From the NCBI GenBank assembly GCA_015484985.1, contig WFUL01000072.1, positions 1 through 15,179 of the forward strand: DNA of 15,179 nucleotides, given 5' to 3'. Positions 6,454 to 13,530 of this stretch are shown in pieces. Within the stretch, counting starts at the first letter, position 1. Each line of letters begins with the position of its first letter. Source of the DNA: Anaerolineales bacterium (GTDB lineage: Bacteria > Chloroflexota > Anaerolineae > Anaerolineales > DRMV01). The notes below the pieces were generated by a model that saw only the letters and a program-made list of their open reading frames with translations, had not been told where the DNA came from and did no database searches. The position numbers and the translations under genes are program-made.

Positions 6454-8529
6454 ATGGCGGAGGCGCGTGAACGTCGTCCCCATCCGGAAGAGGCCGGCGT
6501 CCAGGTCAGTGAATCTGAAGTCGCGGTGCACTGGGGTGAAGAAGAGTACTATCACCCTCCCATGCGCTTTATCGCGCAAGCCAATTTCACCGATACCGAG
6601 GTCTTCCGACGCTTTTCTGAAGAACATTTCCCTGAGTGTTTCAAAGAGTATGCGGATTTGCTGGACTGGTATCAATACTGGCATACCACCCTGGATACCA
6701 GCAATCCCCCCTTTTGGAAATGGTTTGTGGGAGGCAAACTTAACGCCTGTTATAACTGTGTGGACCGCCACCTGGATGAATACCGTACGAAGGCAGCCTT
6801 TATCTTCGTACCCGAACCCGAAGACGAACCTCACTCCGTGGTGACCTATCAGGACCTGTACATCCGAGTCAATGCTTTTGCCGCTTTTTTGCGGGACCTG
6901 GGGCTGAAGAAGGGCGACCGGGTGACCATCTTCATGCCCATGGTGACGGAACTGCCCATCACCATGCTGGCCTGTGCCCGGCTGGGCATCATCCACTCCG
7001 TAGTCTTCGCGGGCTTCAGCGCCCAGGCCTGTGCCGACCGCATCGTGGACTCGGGAAGTCGGGTCCTCATCACCATGGACACCTACTGGCGTAATGGAAC
7101 ACTCCTGGATCATAAGGCCAAAGCCCACCAGGCCGCGGAATTGGCCGCCCAGATGGGCCAACCCGTGGAGAAGGTCCTAGTCTGGCGTCGTTACCGGGGG
7201 GAATACCACTCGGAAGCGCCCATGCAGGAGGGCCGCGACCTCTTCGTCAACGACGAGCTCAAGAAATACCGAGGCGCCCGGGTGGAACCGGAGGTCATGA
7301 ACGCCGAGGACCCCCTGTTCATCATGTACACCAGCGGCACTACGGGCAAGCCCAAGGGTCAGGTGCACAGTACGGGGGGGTATCTGGCCTACGTGGCCTG
7401 GACGAGCAAGAACGTCCTGGACATCCATCCCGAGGACGTTTACTGGTGCATGGCGGACATCGGCTGGATTACCGGTCACTCGTATATCGTGTACGGCCCT
7501 CTGGCGGTGGCCGGGACCAGCGTCATTTACGAGGGCGTGCCCACGTACCCCGACTCCGGCCGGCCCTGGCGCATTGCCGAGGACCTGCATGTGAACATCT
7601 TTTACACCTCTCCTACGGCCATTCGTATGCTCCGTCGGGCCGACCCCGAGGGTCCCAAAAACTACAACCACCACTTCAAACTCATGGGCACGGTGGGCGA
7701 ACCCATCGAGCCGGAAGTCTGGCGATGGTACTACCACGTGGTGGGCAAGGGCAAGGCCGTCATCATCGACACCTGGTGGCAGACGGAAACGGGCGGGTTC
7801 CTGTGCAGCACCATCCCCGCCCTGCACCCGGCCAAACCCGGCAGCGCCGGCCCTGCCCTTCCGGGCATCTACGCGGTCATCCTGGATGAAGAGGGGCGGG
7901 AAATCCCGCCAGGCGCGGGAAAAGCGGGCAACCTGTGCATCCGCAACCCCTGGCCGGGCATCTCCATGGGCATCTGGGGCGACCCCGACCGCTGGGTGAA
8001 GACCTACTACGCCAAGTACAACAAGGACCCCAACAGCAAAGACTGGCGGGACTGGCCCTACTTCGCGGGGGACGCGGCCACCCAGGCCGCGGACGGGTAT
8101 TTCCGCATCCTGGGTCGGGTGGACGATGTCATCAACGTGGCCGGCCATCGGCTGGGCACCAAGGAACTGGAGTCCGCGGTGCTCACCGTACCCGAGGTGG
8201 CCGAGGCCGCGGTGGTGCCGCGCATCGACCAACTCAAAGGTCGGGTGCCCGAGGTCTACATCTCTCTGAAACCCGGCATCCAACCCGACGCGGACATCCA
8301 GCAAAAGGTGGTCAGGGCCATCGAAACCATCATCGGCAAGATTGCCCGACCCAAGAACGTGTACATCGTGCCCGACCTGCCCAAGACCCGTTCGGGCAAA
8401 ATCATGCGCCGGGTACTGGCGGCCATTTCCAACGGACAGGACGTGGGCGACGTGACCACCCTGGCCAACCCCGACGTAGTGGACACCATCCGCCGCATGG
8501 TACAGGAAGAAGAGGTGTGGTGGCTGTAA
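6454..8529 (+). CDS. AMP-forming acetyl-CoA synthetase-like acyl-CoA ligase
   Basis: 691 residues, slightly longer than typical acetyl-CoA synthetase (about 650). It activates a short carboxylic acid with ATP to an acyl-adenylate and then forms the CoA thioester in the cytosol. Motifs: YNCVDRHL (100-107), P-loop YTSGTTGKPKG (292-302), GTVGEP (412-417), DTWWQTETGG (439-448), hinge GRVDDVINVAGHRLGT (554-569) and C-terminal PKTRSGK with the adenylating and acetylatable lysine K649. The acyl-pocket tryptophan of acetate-specific enzymes (second W of WWQTE, W442) is present, so a two- or three-carbon acid is favoured; one pocket Val is replaced by Ile (I339, in GWITGHS). A stretch of about nine extra residues precedes PYFAGD (roughly 522-535). 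The start at 6454 follows GAGGAGG. Propionate or 3-hydroxypropionate use cannot be excluded. It is a single gene with its own promoter and terminator. Confidence 0.88.
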   Translation: MAEARERRPHPEEAGVQVSESEVAVHWGEEEYYHPPMRFIAQANFTDTEVFRRFSEEHFPECFKEYADLLDWYQYWHTTLDTSNPPFWKWFVGGKLNACYNCVDRHLDEYRTKAAFIFVPEPEDEPHSVVTYQDLYIRVNAFAAFLRDLGLKKGDRVTIFMPMVTELPITMLACARLGIIHSVVFAGFSAQACADRIVDSGSRVLITMDTYWRNGTLLDHKAKAHQAAELAAQMGQPVEKVLVWRRYRGEYHSEAPMQEGRDLFVNDELKKYRGARVEPEVMNAEDPLFIMYTSGTTGKPKGQVHSTGGYLAYVAWTSKNVLDIHPEDVYWCMADIGWITGHSYIVYGPLAVAGTSVIYEGVPTYPDSGRPWRIAEDLHVNIFYTSPTAIRMLRRADPEGPKNYNHHFKLMGTVGEPIEPEVWRWYYHVVGKGKAVIIDTWWQTETGGFLCSTIPALHPAKPGSAGPALPGIYAVILDEEGREIPPGAGKAGNLCIRNPWPGISMGIWGDPDRWVKTYYAKYNKDPNSKDWRDWPYFAGDAATQAADGYFRILGRVDDVINVAGHRLGTKELESAVLTVPEVAEAAVVPRIDQLKGRVPEVYISLKPGIQPDADIQQKVVRAIETIIGKIARPKNVYIVPDLPKTRSGKIMRRVLAAISNGQDVGDVTTLANPDVVDTIRRMVQEEEVWWL

Positions 8530-8553
8530 CGCCGGTTTTCTCTGGAAAGACCT

Positions 8554-8589
8554 AAAGAGACGGTGGCTGCGCCACCGTCTCTTTTGTTT
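8554..8589 (+). terminator. Strong intrinsic terminator after the acyl-CoA synthetase
   Basis: A 14-bp perfect stem, AAAGAGACGGTGGC (8554-8567) with GCCACCGTCTCTTT (8571-8584), and a TGC loop, followed by TTGTTTT. It begins 24 bases after the stop codon of the synthetase and lies just before the next promoter, so it separates the two transcription units. Confidence 0.9.
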
Positions 8590-8593
8590 TCGC

Positions 8594-8623
8594 TTGACAA
8601 CCCCCTCGCGAGGATGCTATGGT
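8594..8623 (+). promoter_or_regulatory. Promoter TTGACA-18-TATGGT for the M16 peptidase operon
   Basis: A perfect -35 TTGACA (8594-8599) is followed after 18 bases by TATGGT (8618-8623, 4 of 6 matches), with TG one base before it (8615-8616) making an extended -10. The start would be near 8630, about 25 bases before the ATG at 8654. The -35 begins only a few bases after the preceding terminator's T-tract. Confidence 0.7.
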
Positions 8624-8653
8624 AGCCCACAGACGTGCCAGGAGGGCAAGCCT

Positions 8654-9961
8654 ATGACCGTCATCCAACCACGGACCCAGGACGTCCTCCAAACCACCCT
8701 GGAGAACGGACTGACCGTTTTGCTCAAACCCATCCCCACGGCGCCTGTCATCAGCCATTGGATTTGGTACCGCGTGGGGTCCAGGGACGAACCCACGGGG
8801 CGGACAGGCATCTCCCACTGGGTGGAACACATGCTTTTCAAGGGCACGCCCCAATTCCCTGCCGGGGTGCTGGACAAAGCCATCTCCCGTACCGGAGGCT
8901 ACTGGAACGCCTTCACCTACATGGACTGGACCACGTACTTCGAGACCCTGCCCGCGGAGCACATCGACCTGGCCCTGCGCCTGGAAGCCGACCGCATGGT
9001 AAACGCGCTCTTCGACCCCAAAGAGGTGGAATCCGAACGCACCGTCATCCTCTCGGAACGCCAGGGCTACGAAAACGAACCCCTGTTCCTGTTAGGCGAA
9101 GAGGTACAGGCGGCCGCCTTCCGGGTTCATCCTTACCACCATGAAGTCATCGGGGACGTGGCCGACCTGGAACGCATGACCCGAGAGGACCTCTACGACC
9201 ACTACCGCACGTATTACCGGCCCAACAACGCGGTCCTGGCTCTGGCCGGCGCGTTCGACCCCGAGGCCATTCTGGAACGAATTCGGCGTTACTTCGGGGA
9301 CCTCGAACCCGGCCCTGAACCGCCCCGCCTGGAGCGGCCCGAACCGCCCCAACGGGGAGAGCGCCGGGTGGAAGTGCGGGGGCCTGGTGAGACCACCTTC
9401 CTTCAGGTGGCCTATCGGGCTCCCCGGGGTGCCGACCCCGACTTCTTCCCCATGCTGGTCCTGGCTTCCCTGCTCACCGGCCCGGTGAACCTCAACCTGT
9501 TCGGCAGCGGCATCACCAACCATACCTCTCGCTTGTATCAGGCCCTGGTGGAGACTCGCTGGGCCGTAGGTGTGGGGGGCAGCCTGAGCGCCACGGTGGA
9601 CCCCTTCCTGTACTGGATTACCGTCACCGTACACCCCCAGAAGGACCCCGACGGCCTGCTGCGTCGCCTGGATGAGGAAATCCTTCGCCTGCAGGAGGAA
9701 GGCCCCCTTCCCGAGGAACTGGAGCGGGCCCGCAAACAGGCCCAGGCCTTGTTCGCCTACGGCAGCGAGAGCATCACCAACCAGGCCTACTGGCTGGGCT
9801 ACAGTGCCATGTTCGCGGACTACGACTGGTTCCGCTCCTTCCTGAGTCGGCTGCAGGCCGTAACCGCGGACCAGGTCCGGCAGGTCGCTCGCACCTACCT
9901 GCAACCCCATCGGCGAGTGGTGGGCGTCTACCTTCCCACAGGAGGAAACCATCATGGGTAA
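8654..9961 (+). CDS. M16-family zinc peptidase, catalytic subunit
   Basis: 435 residues, the usual single-subunit M16B length. The inverted zinc motif HxxEH is H55-W-V-E58-H59, and the third metal ligand is E135, exactly 76 residues after H59 as in mitochondrial processing peptidase beta. GGYWNAFTYMDWTTY (81-95) is the conserved GG-NA-T-D-TY strand. The C-terminal half, normally holding a substrate-binding Arg and Tyr in an 'LRexxGLaY' stretch, instead reads LVETRWAVGV (298-307), so this pair is missing and must come from the partner. No signal peptide is seen; the protein is likely cytosolic. ATG at 8654 has AGGAGG 8 bases upstream; the open frame from 8594 includes promoter DNA and is rejected. 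Its 3' end overlaps the partner gene by 8 bases. Likely function: degrading small peptides or processing a precursor as half of a heterodimer; the substrate is unknown. Confidence 0.9.
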   Translation: MTVIQPRTQDVLQTTLENGLTVLLKPIPTAPVISHWIWYRVGSRDEPTGRTGISHWVEHMLFKGTPQFPAGVLDKAISRTGGYWNAFTYMDWTTYFETLPAEHIDLALRLEADRMVNALFDPKEVESERTVILSERQGYENEPLFLLGEEVQAAAFRVHPYHHEVIGDVADLERMTREDLYDHYRTYYRPNNAVLALAGAFDPEAILERIRRYFGDLEPGPEPPRLERPEPPQRGERRVEVRGPGETTFLQVAYRAPRGADPDFFPMLVLASLLTGPVNLNLFGSGITNHTSRLYQALVETRWAVGVGGSLSATVDPFLYWITVTVHPQKDPDGLLRRLDEEILRLQEEGPLPEELERARKQAQALFAYGSESITNQAYWLGYSAMFADYDWFRSFLSRLQAVTADQVRQVARTYLQPHRRVVGVYLPTGGNHHG

Positions 9962-11297
9962 GCCGCCCGTGACCGCCCTGCCCGGCCCCGAAGACATCCA
10001 CCGGGTGGAACTGTCCAACGGCATCGTGGTGCTGGTCCGCCATCATCCCCATAGCGCTTCGGTCGTGCTGCGGGGTGTGGTGTTCGCCGGCGCGTATTGG
10101 GACCCTCTGCCCAAGATGGGCCTGGCGGCCTTCGTGGCCTCCATGCTCAAACGGGGTACGACCAGGTACACCCATCGGGAAATCTACGACCTGTTGGAAT
10201 CCCGGGGCGCGAGCCTCAACTTTGCCGCCCATTTCCACACCGTGGGCTTCGGTGGCCAGGCCCTGGCCGAGGACCTGCCTCTGCTCCTGGAACTTCTGGC
10301 CCAGACCCTTCGCCACCCCACCTTCCCGCCGGAGGAAGTGGAAAAGCGCCGGGACCAAATCCTGACCTCACTGGACCTCCAGGCCCAGGACCCCGAGGCT
10401 ATGGCCGAACGCACCTTCGACGCCATCCTGTACCGAAACCATCCCTACGCACGGCCTGAAGAAGGCTTCCCGGAAACCATCCAGACCATCACATGTGAGG
10501 ACCTGGTGACCTTTCATGCCCGCCATTACGGTCCCCGACATATGATTCTTGTCGTGGTGGGCGCGGTTCCCCCAGACGATGTGGTGGACCTGGCCCGCCG
10601 TAACCTGGAAGACTGGCAGGCTCCCGAACAACCCGAACCCCCGGCCCTTCCCCCTGTGGAACCGCTCCCGGGCACGGTCCGCCGTTTCGTTCCCATCCCG
10701 GACAAGAGCCAGGCCGATATCGTGCTGGGCGTGGTGGGCCCATCTCGACGGGACCCCGACTATCTCCCTGCGGCCCTGGGGAATAGCATCCTGGGACGTT
10801 TCGGACTCATGGGCCGCCTGGGGGACGTGGTCCGGGAGCAGGCGGGGTTGGCGTACTACGTTTACTCCAACCTGGGCGCGGGATTAGGGCCCGGTCCCTG
10901 GGAAATCCACGCCGGGGTGGCACCGGACAACGTACCCCGGGCCATTGAACTCATCGTGCAGGAAATTCGGCGTTTCGTCCAGGAACCCGTCACCGAAGAA
11001 GAACTCCATGACGTGAAGTCCGGAGCCCTGGGGCGGCTTCCCCTGAGCCTGGAAACCAACGCCGGCGTGGCGTCCGCCCTGTTGAACATGGAACTTTACG
11101 ACCTGGGCCTGGATTACCTCCAGCGTTACCCCGACCTGGTGCGTGGGGTCACCCGAGAGGCCATCCTGGAAACCGCACGCCGCTATTGGGACCCCGAGCG
11201 TCTGGCCATTGCCGTCGCCGGGCCCGAATTCCCTGGCGGGGAGTCGTGGCCACAAGGCGCGCCCACGCCCGCCTGGTTTGCGCGAAAGGCGACGTAA
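9954..11297 (+). CDS. M16-family peptidase-like protein, non-catalytic partner subunit
   Basis: 447 residues. Aligned by hand to its upstream neighbour, the zinc motif positions are A59, A62 and S63 instead of His, Glu, His, and the third ligand position is S139, so no zinc site remains. It keeps the substrate-binding stretch VVREQAGLAYYV (292-303) with R294 and Y301, which the catalytic subunit lacks. This division is the known arrangement of heterodimeric bacterial M16B peptidases and of mitochondrial processing peptidase alpha/beta. The start ATG overlaps the upstream stop by 8 bases and uses the AGGAGG located inside that gene, so the two are coupled and probably made in equal amounts. 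A terminator follows 12 bases after the stop. It is cytosolic by absence of a signal peptide. Alone it should be inactive. Confidence 0.9.
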   Translation: MGKPPVTALPGPEDIHRVELSNGIVVLVRHHPHSASVVLRGVVFAGAYWDPLPKMGLAAFVASMLKRGTTRYTHREIYDLLESRGASLNFAAHFHTVGFGGQALAEDLPLLLELLAQTLRHPTFPPEEVEKRRDQILTSLDLQAQDPEAMAERTFDAILYRNHPYARPEEGFPETIQTITCEDLVTFHARHYGPRHMILVVVGAVPPDDVVDLARRNLEDWQAPEQPEPPALPPVEPLPGTVRRFVPIPDKSQADIVLGVVGPSRRDPDYLPAALGNSILGRFGLMGRLGDVVREQAGLAYYVYSNLGAGLGPGPWEIHAGVAPDNVPRAIELIVQEIRRFVQEPVTEEELHDVKSGALGRLPLSLETNAGVASALLNMELYDLGLDYLQRYPDLVRGVTREAILETARRYWDPERLAIAVAGPEFPGGESWPQGAPTPAWFARKAT

Positions 11298-11309
11298 CGC
11301 CAACAGAGT

Positions 11310-11345
11310 AGGGTGGGACGACGAGGCCGTCCCACCCTCTTTTCC
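11310..11345 (+). terminator. Intrinsic terminator after the M16 operon
   Basis: An 11-bp perfect stem, AGGGTGGGACG (11310-11320) with CGTCCCACCCT (11328-11338), a 7-base loop, then CTCTTTT. It closes the rightward M16 operon. The S9 peptidase gene, coming from the other side, ends 10 bases further right; read leftwards the hairpin lacks a good T-tract, so it is probably efficient only in the rightward direction. Confidence 0.85.
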
Positions 11346-11347
11346 TT

Positions 11348-13195
11348 TTAGCCCAAAGCCCGCTCGAAGAAGTCGGCCAAGGCCTTGTACAGGACTCGTT
11401 GGTTCTTGGGCTTGACGATGCCATGGCCCTCGTCCTCGAAAACCAACAGTTCGTAGGGAATCCCGTGGGCTTCCAGGCGCTCCCGCACCACCCGCACGTT
11501 TTCCGGGGTAACGTTGGGGTCTTGCAGGCCCTGCACGATGAGCAACTTCCCCCGGATATTCTGCACGAAGTTGATGGGAGAGCGCTCGTAATACTTCTCG
11601 GGCACCTCCTGGGGACTGCCCCCCATCATTTCCTCGCTGTAGGGACGCAGGTCCGGTCGGGTGGTTTCGTAATCCACCACCAGGTCGGTCATCCCGCAAA
11701 TCGGCGCGGCCGCGGCGATGACCTCCGGCGGGTAATGGGTGATGAGGAACCAGGAACTGTACCCGCCGTAGGAGGTGCCGGTCACGCCCACCCGTCCCGG
11801 CTCGGCCAGGCCGTCCCGAATGAGGGCTTCCGCGCCGGTAGCGATGTCCGCCTGTTCCCGGCCTCCCCAGCCGTCTTCTTTGATGGCTTCCTGGAAGGCC
11901 AGTCCAAACCCTGTGCTCCCCCGGTAGTTCACGGCCAGAACGTTGAACCCCCGGGCCACGAAGTACTGAATGGGCGTGATGAGTTCGTCTTCAATGTGGG
12001 ATGTGGGCCCCCCATGAATGTAGATGATGGCCCGCTTTCGGTTGGGCCGTGCCCGGTACAGCCACCCTTGAATTTCCAGCCCATCCACAGAGCGCCAGCG
12101 AAAGTCTTCCGCGGGCGTCAGGTCTTCGGGGGAAAGCGGGGTCACGTCCCAGACCCGGGTGAGGGAAGCCACAACGTGAAGGAGCCCCTCCTCCCCTTTT
12201 CGGGCCAGCACCACATCCCGGGGATGCGTTGAGCGATAGTACAGGCCCACCCACAAATCCGGGTCATGGGCCGGGTGGCCCAGAGGAAGGAAGGTTCCCC
12301 GGTCCACGACCAGCGGTTCCAGCCGCGGCGCATCCGGTCGCCACAACCAGGCCTGAGCCCGGGCCTCCCGCACTTGCATCAGGACCACCTCTCCCTGGGG
12401 CGTAGGCCAGGCCGACTCCACGTCCCAATCCGGGTCGTCCACAATCCAGGTGATACGCCCTGTGGACACATGGTACAGGCCCGCCCGCCGGTACGGCGGT
12501 TCATGTTCCAGGTTCTCGGCGGTGAAAAGCACATGCTCGCCATCGGGCATCCATCGGGCCCATACCTTGGCCCGGTCGCCGAAGTTCAGGACTTCCCGGT
12601 CCTCCGAGCCATCCGGGCGCACCAGATGAACCTGCCGACCCGAGGGGTGCCGGTCCTTACGGGTATAGAGCACCCAGGTGCCCTGGGGATTCAACAAAGG
12701 CGCGGTCCAGGCAGGTCGCAACGGTCGGGCAATGGCCAGCCGTTCGCCTGTACGCAGGTCCAGCCGGTAAATCCATGTAGGCTCGATGACCCTGCCCTGC
12801 TCGAAGTCATAATTGGCCCCGTAAAACAGATACCGACCTTCGGGCGACAGTTGACCGCCCCGGGGGAAATAGGGAGGATGGTGTTCCGTCAGGGGCATCA
12901 TTTCGCCAGGATGGGACAACCGGACGAGGAACAATTGCGTGCGCTCGTCGCTGTAACGGTCCTCCTCCACCACAACACCCTGGGCATCAAAGGTCCAGGA
13001 AACCAGGGTGGTTTCGCCCTCGGCTTCGGTCAGGGCCACAGGAGCCCTTTCTCCCGTCGTGGCCGTGGCAAACACCTGCGCGGTGGGCTGACGTCGGTAC
13101 CATGTCCAGGCCACGTGTCGGGCATCGGGCGCAAGCCGGGCATCCCATACCTGGGGCAGGCTCAAGAGATGGTCCAACAAACGGTCGGGATGCAT
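11348..13195 (-). CDS. S9-family serine peptidase (prolyl oligopeptidase / acylaminoacyl-peptidase type)
   Basis: 615 residues, with an N-terminal beta-propeller (about 1-360) of WD/TolB-like repeats that gates access, and a C-terminal alpha/beta-hydrolase. The catalytic triad is S475 in GTSYGGY, D559 in GLQDPNV and H591 in DEGHG; the oxyanion strand region IIYIHGGPTSH lies before it. Length and motif order match acylaminoacyl-peptidase-like S9C enzymes, which remove residues from short peptides or blocked N-termini. There is no signal peptide, so it is likely cytosolic. ATG at 13195 has GGGAGG 6-7 bases upstream and begins where the family begins (MHPDRLLDHLLSLPQVWDARLAPD); the open frame continuing to 13495 crosses a palindrome and promoter-like DNA and is rejected. 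It is transcribed alone, convergent with the M16 operon. Exact specificity cannot be read from sequence. Confidence 0.92.
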   Translation of the reverse strand: MHPDRLLDHLLSLPQVWDARLAPDARHVAWTWYRRQPTAQVFATATTGERAPVALTEAEGETTLVSWTFDAQGVVVEEDRYSDERTQLFLVRLSHPGEMMPLTEHHPPYFPRGGQLSPEGRYLFYGANYDFEQGRVIEPTWIYRLDLRTGERLAIARPLRPAWTAPLLNPQGTWVLYTRKDRHPSGRQVHLVRPDGSEDREVLNFGDRAKVWARWMPDGEHVLFTAENLEHEPPYRRAGLYHVSTGRITWIVDDPDWDVESAWPTPQGEVVLMQVREARAQAWLWRPDAPRLEPLVVDRGTFLPLGHPAHDPDLWVGLYYRSTHPRDVVLARKGEEGLLHVVASLTRVWDVTPLSPEDLTPAEDFRWRSVDGLEIQGWLYRARPNRKRAIIYIHGGPTSHIEDELITPIQYFVARGFNVLAVNYRGSTGFGLAFQEAIKEDGWGGREQADIATGAEALIRDGLAEPGRVGVTGTSYGGYSSWFLITHYPPEVIAAAAPICGMTDLVVDYETTRPDLRPYSEEMMGGSPQEVPEKYYERSPINFVQNIRGKLLIVQGLQDPNVTPENVRVVRERLEAHGIPYELLVFEDEGHGIVKPKNQRVLYKALADFFERALG

Positions 13196-13241
13196 GGTCA
13201 ACCTCCCAAAGGGCGGGTACCGCGAACGATTCCAAACACAT

Positions 13242-13247
13242 AGTGTA
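13242..13247 (-). promoter_or_regulatory. Possible -10 element (TACACT) nearest the S9 peptidase
   Basis: On the minus strand TACACT at 13247-13242 lies 46 bases before the S9 start codon, in the shared nonamer GTACACTAT that also precedes the kinase gene. It has 4 of 6 matches to TATAAT and no recognisable -35 at the right distance. It competes with the extended -10 at 13281-13273. Confidence 0.25.
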
Positions 13248-13272
13248 CCGGGGTTTGGACCAAAGCATGGAC

Positions 13273-13281
13273 ATAATACCA
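13273..13281 (-). promoter_or_regulatory. Extended -10 promoter (TGG-TATTAT) for the S9 peptidase
   Basis: On the minus strand TG (13281-13280), G, then TATTAT (13278-13273) form an extended -10 with 5 of 6 matches, the same pattern as TGG-TATGAT before the LOG gene. Transcription would begin near 13266, leaving a leader of about 70 bases, and would place the large palindrome upstream of the promoter, around -40 to -75. Confidence 0.4.
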
Positions 13282-13306
13282 GTTCTCCTGCAAGATGAAA
13301 CAGAGA

Positions 13307-13340
13307 AGAGATAAAACAAGCCGCGGCTTGTTTTATCTCT
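13307..13340. repeat. Perfect 34-bp palindrome (17-bp arms, no spacer)
   Basis: The left arm AGAGATAAAACAAGCCG (13307-13323) is the exact reverse complement of the right arm CGGCTTGTTTTATCTCT (13324-13340). As RNA it would make a long hairpin with a 4-base CGCG loop; the right side is followed by CTTTT and the left side, read the other way, by TTCTCTGTTT. It could act as a bidirectional terminator insulating the divergent promoters, as the terminator of an unseen small RNA, or as a protein-binding palindrome. No annotated gene ends into it from either side. Confidence 0.85.
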
Positions 13341-13464
13341 CTTTTCCTCACGGTCCTGGAGCCACGGAGGCCTATGCGAAGGCATCTTTTATCCGCCAGG
13401 ACAGACAAGGGGCGTCCGAAGCGGCGATGATGAGAATTTGAAGAAAAAGGCCTGAAGGCGACGC

Positions 13465-13481
13465 GAGGCTGTCCAAGCCTC
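13465..13481. repeat. Inverted repeat GAGGCT-5-AGCCTC before the kinase promoter (possible operator)
   Basis: Six-base arms at 13465-13470 and 13476-13481 around GTCCA. The right arm ends 9 bases before the TACACT candidate -10 (13491-13496), so the repeat covers the place where a -35 would lie, and no TTGACA-like sequence is there. A regulator binding site is plausible; a short RNA hairpin is the alternative. Confidence 0.35.
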
Positions 13482-13490
13482 AACATGATG

Positions 13491-13501
13491 TACACTATAG
13501 A
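13491..13501 (+). promoter_or_regulatory. Possible -10 element for the isopentenyl phosphate kinase operon
   Basis: TACACT (13491-13496) or the overlapping TATAGA (13496-13501) could serve as a -10 about 30-35 bases before the GTG start. Neither has a recognisable -35, so an activator or another sigma factor may be involved. Confidence 0.3.
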
Positions 13502-13530
13502 CCTCGATACCTGACGCGCAGGAGGGGAAC

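Larger units (their letters stand above)
13196..13530. other. 335-bp divergent intergenic region with several inverted repeats
   Basis: The region lies between the leftward S9 peptidase and the rightward isopentenyl phosphate kinase and has no convincing gene. It is visibly more AT-rich than the coding DNA in its middle. It holds candidate promoters for each side, a perfect 34-bp palindrome (13307-13340), a 7-bp long-range stem (13353-13359 with 13396-13402) enclosing a small ATGC/GCAT hairpin, and a 6-bp inverted repeat (13465-13481). The nonamer GTACACTAT occurs at 13490-13498 on the plus strand and at 13248-13240 on the minus strand, each about 30-50 bases before a start codon. Confidence 0.6.

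Noticed and set aside
7177..8304. Long minus-strand open frame opposite the acyl-CoA synthetase
   Set aside because: Shadow of a gene with all catalytic motifs on the plus strand; no recognisable domain on the minus strand.
12266..13243. Plus-strand open frame of 325 codons opposite the S9 peptidase
   Set aside because: Antisense shadow of the propeller domain, rich in Gly, Pro and Arg with no family features.
13196..13495. N-terminal extension of the S9 peptidase reading frame
   Set aside because: It runs across the perfect palindrome and candidate promoters and has no family similarity, while ATG at 13195 has a good ribosome site.
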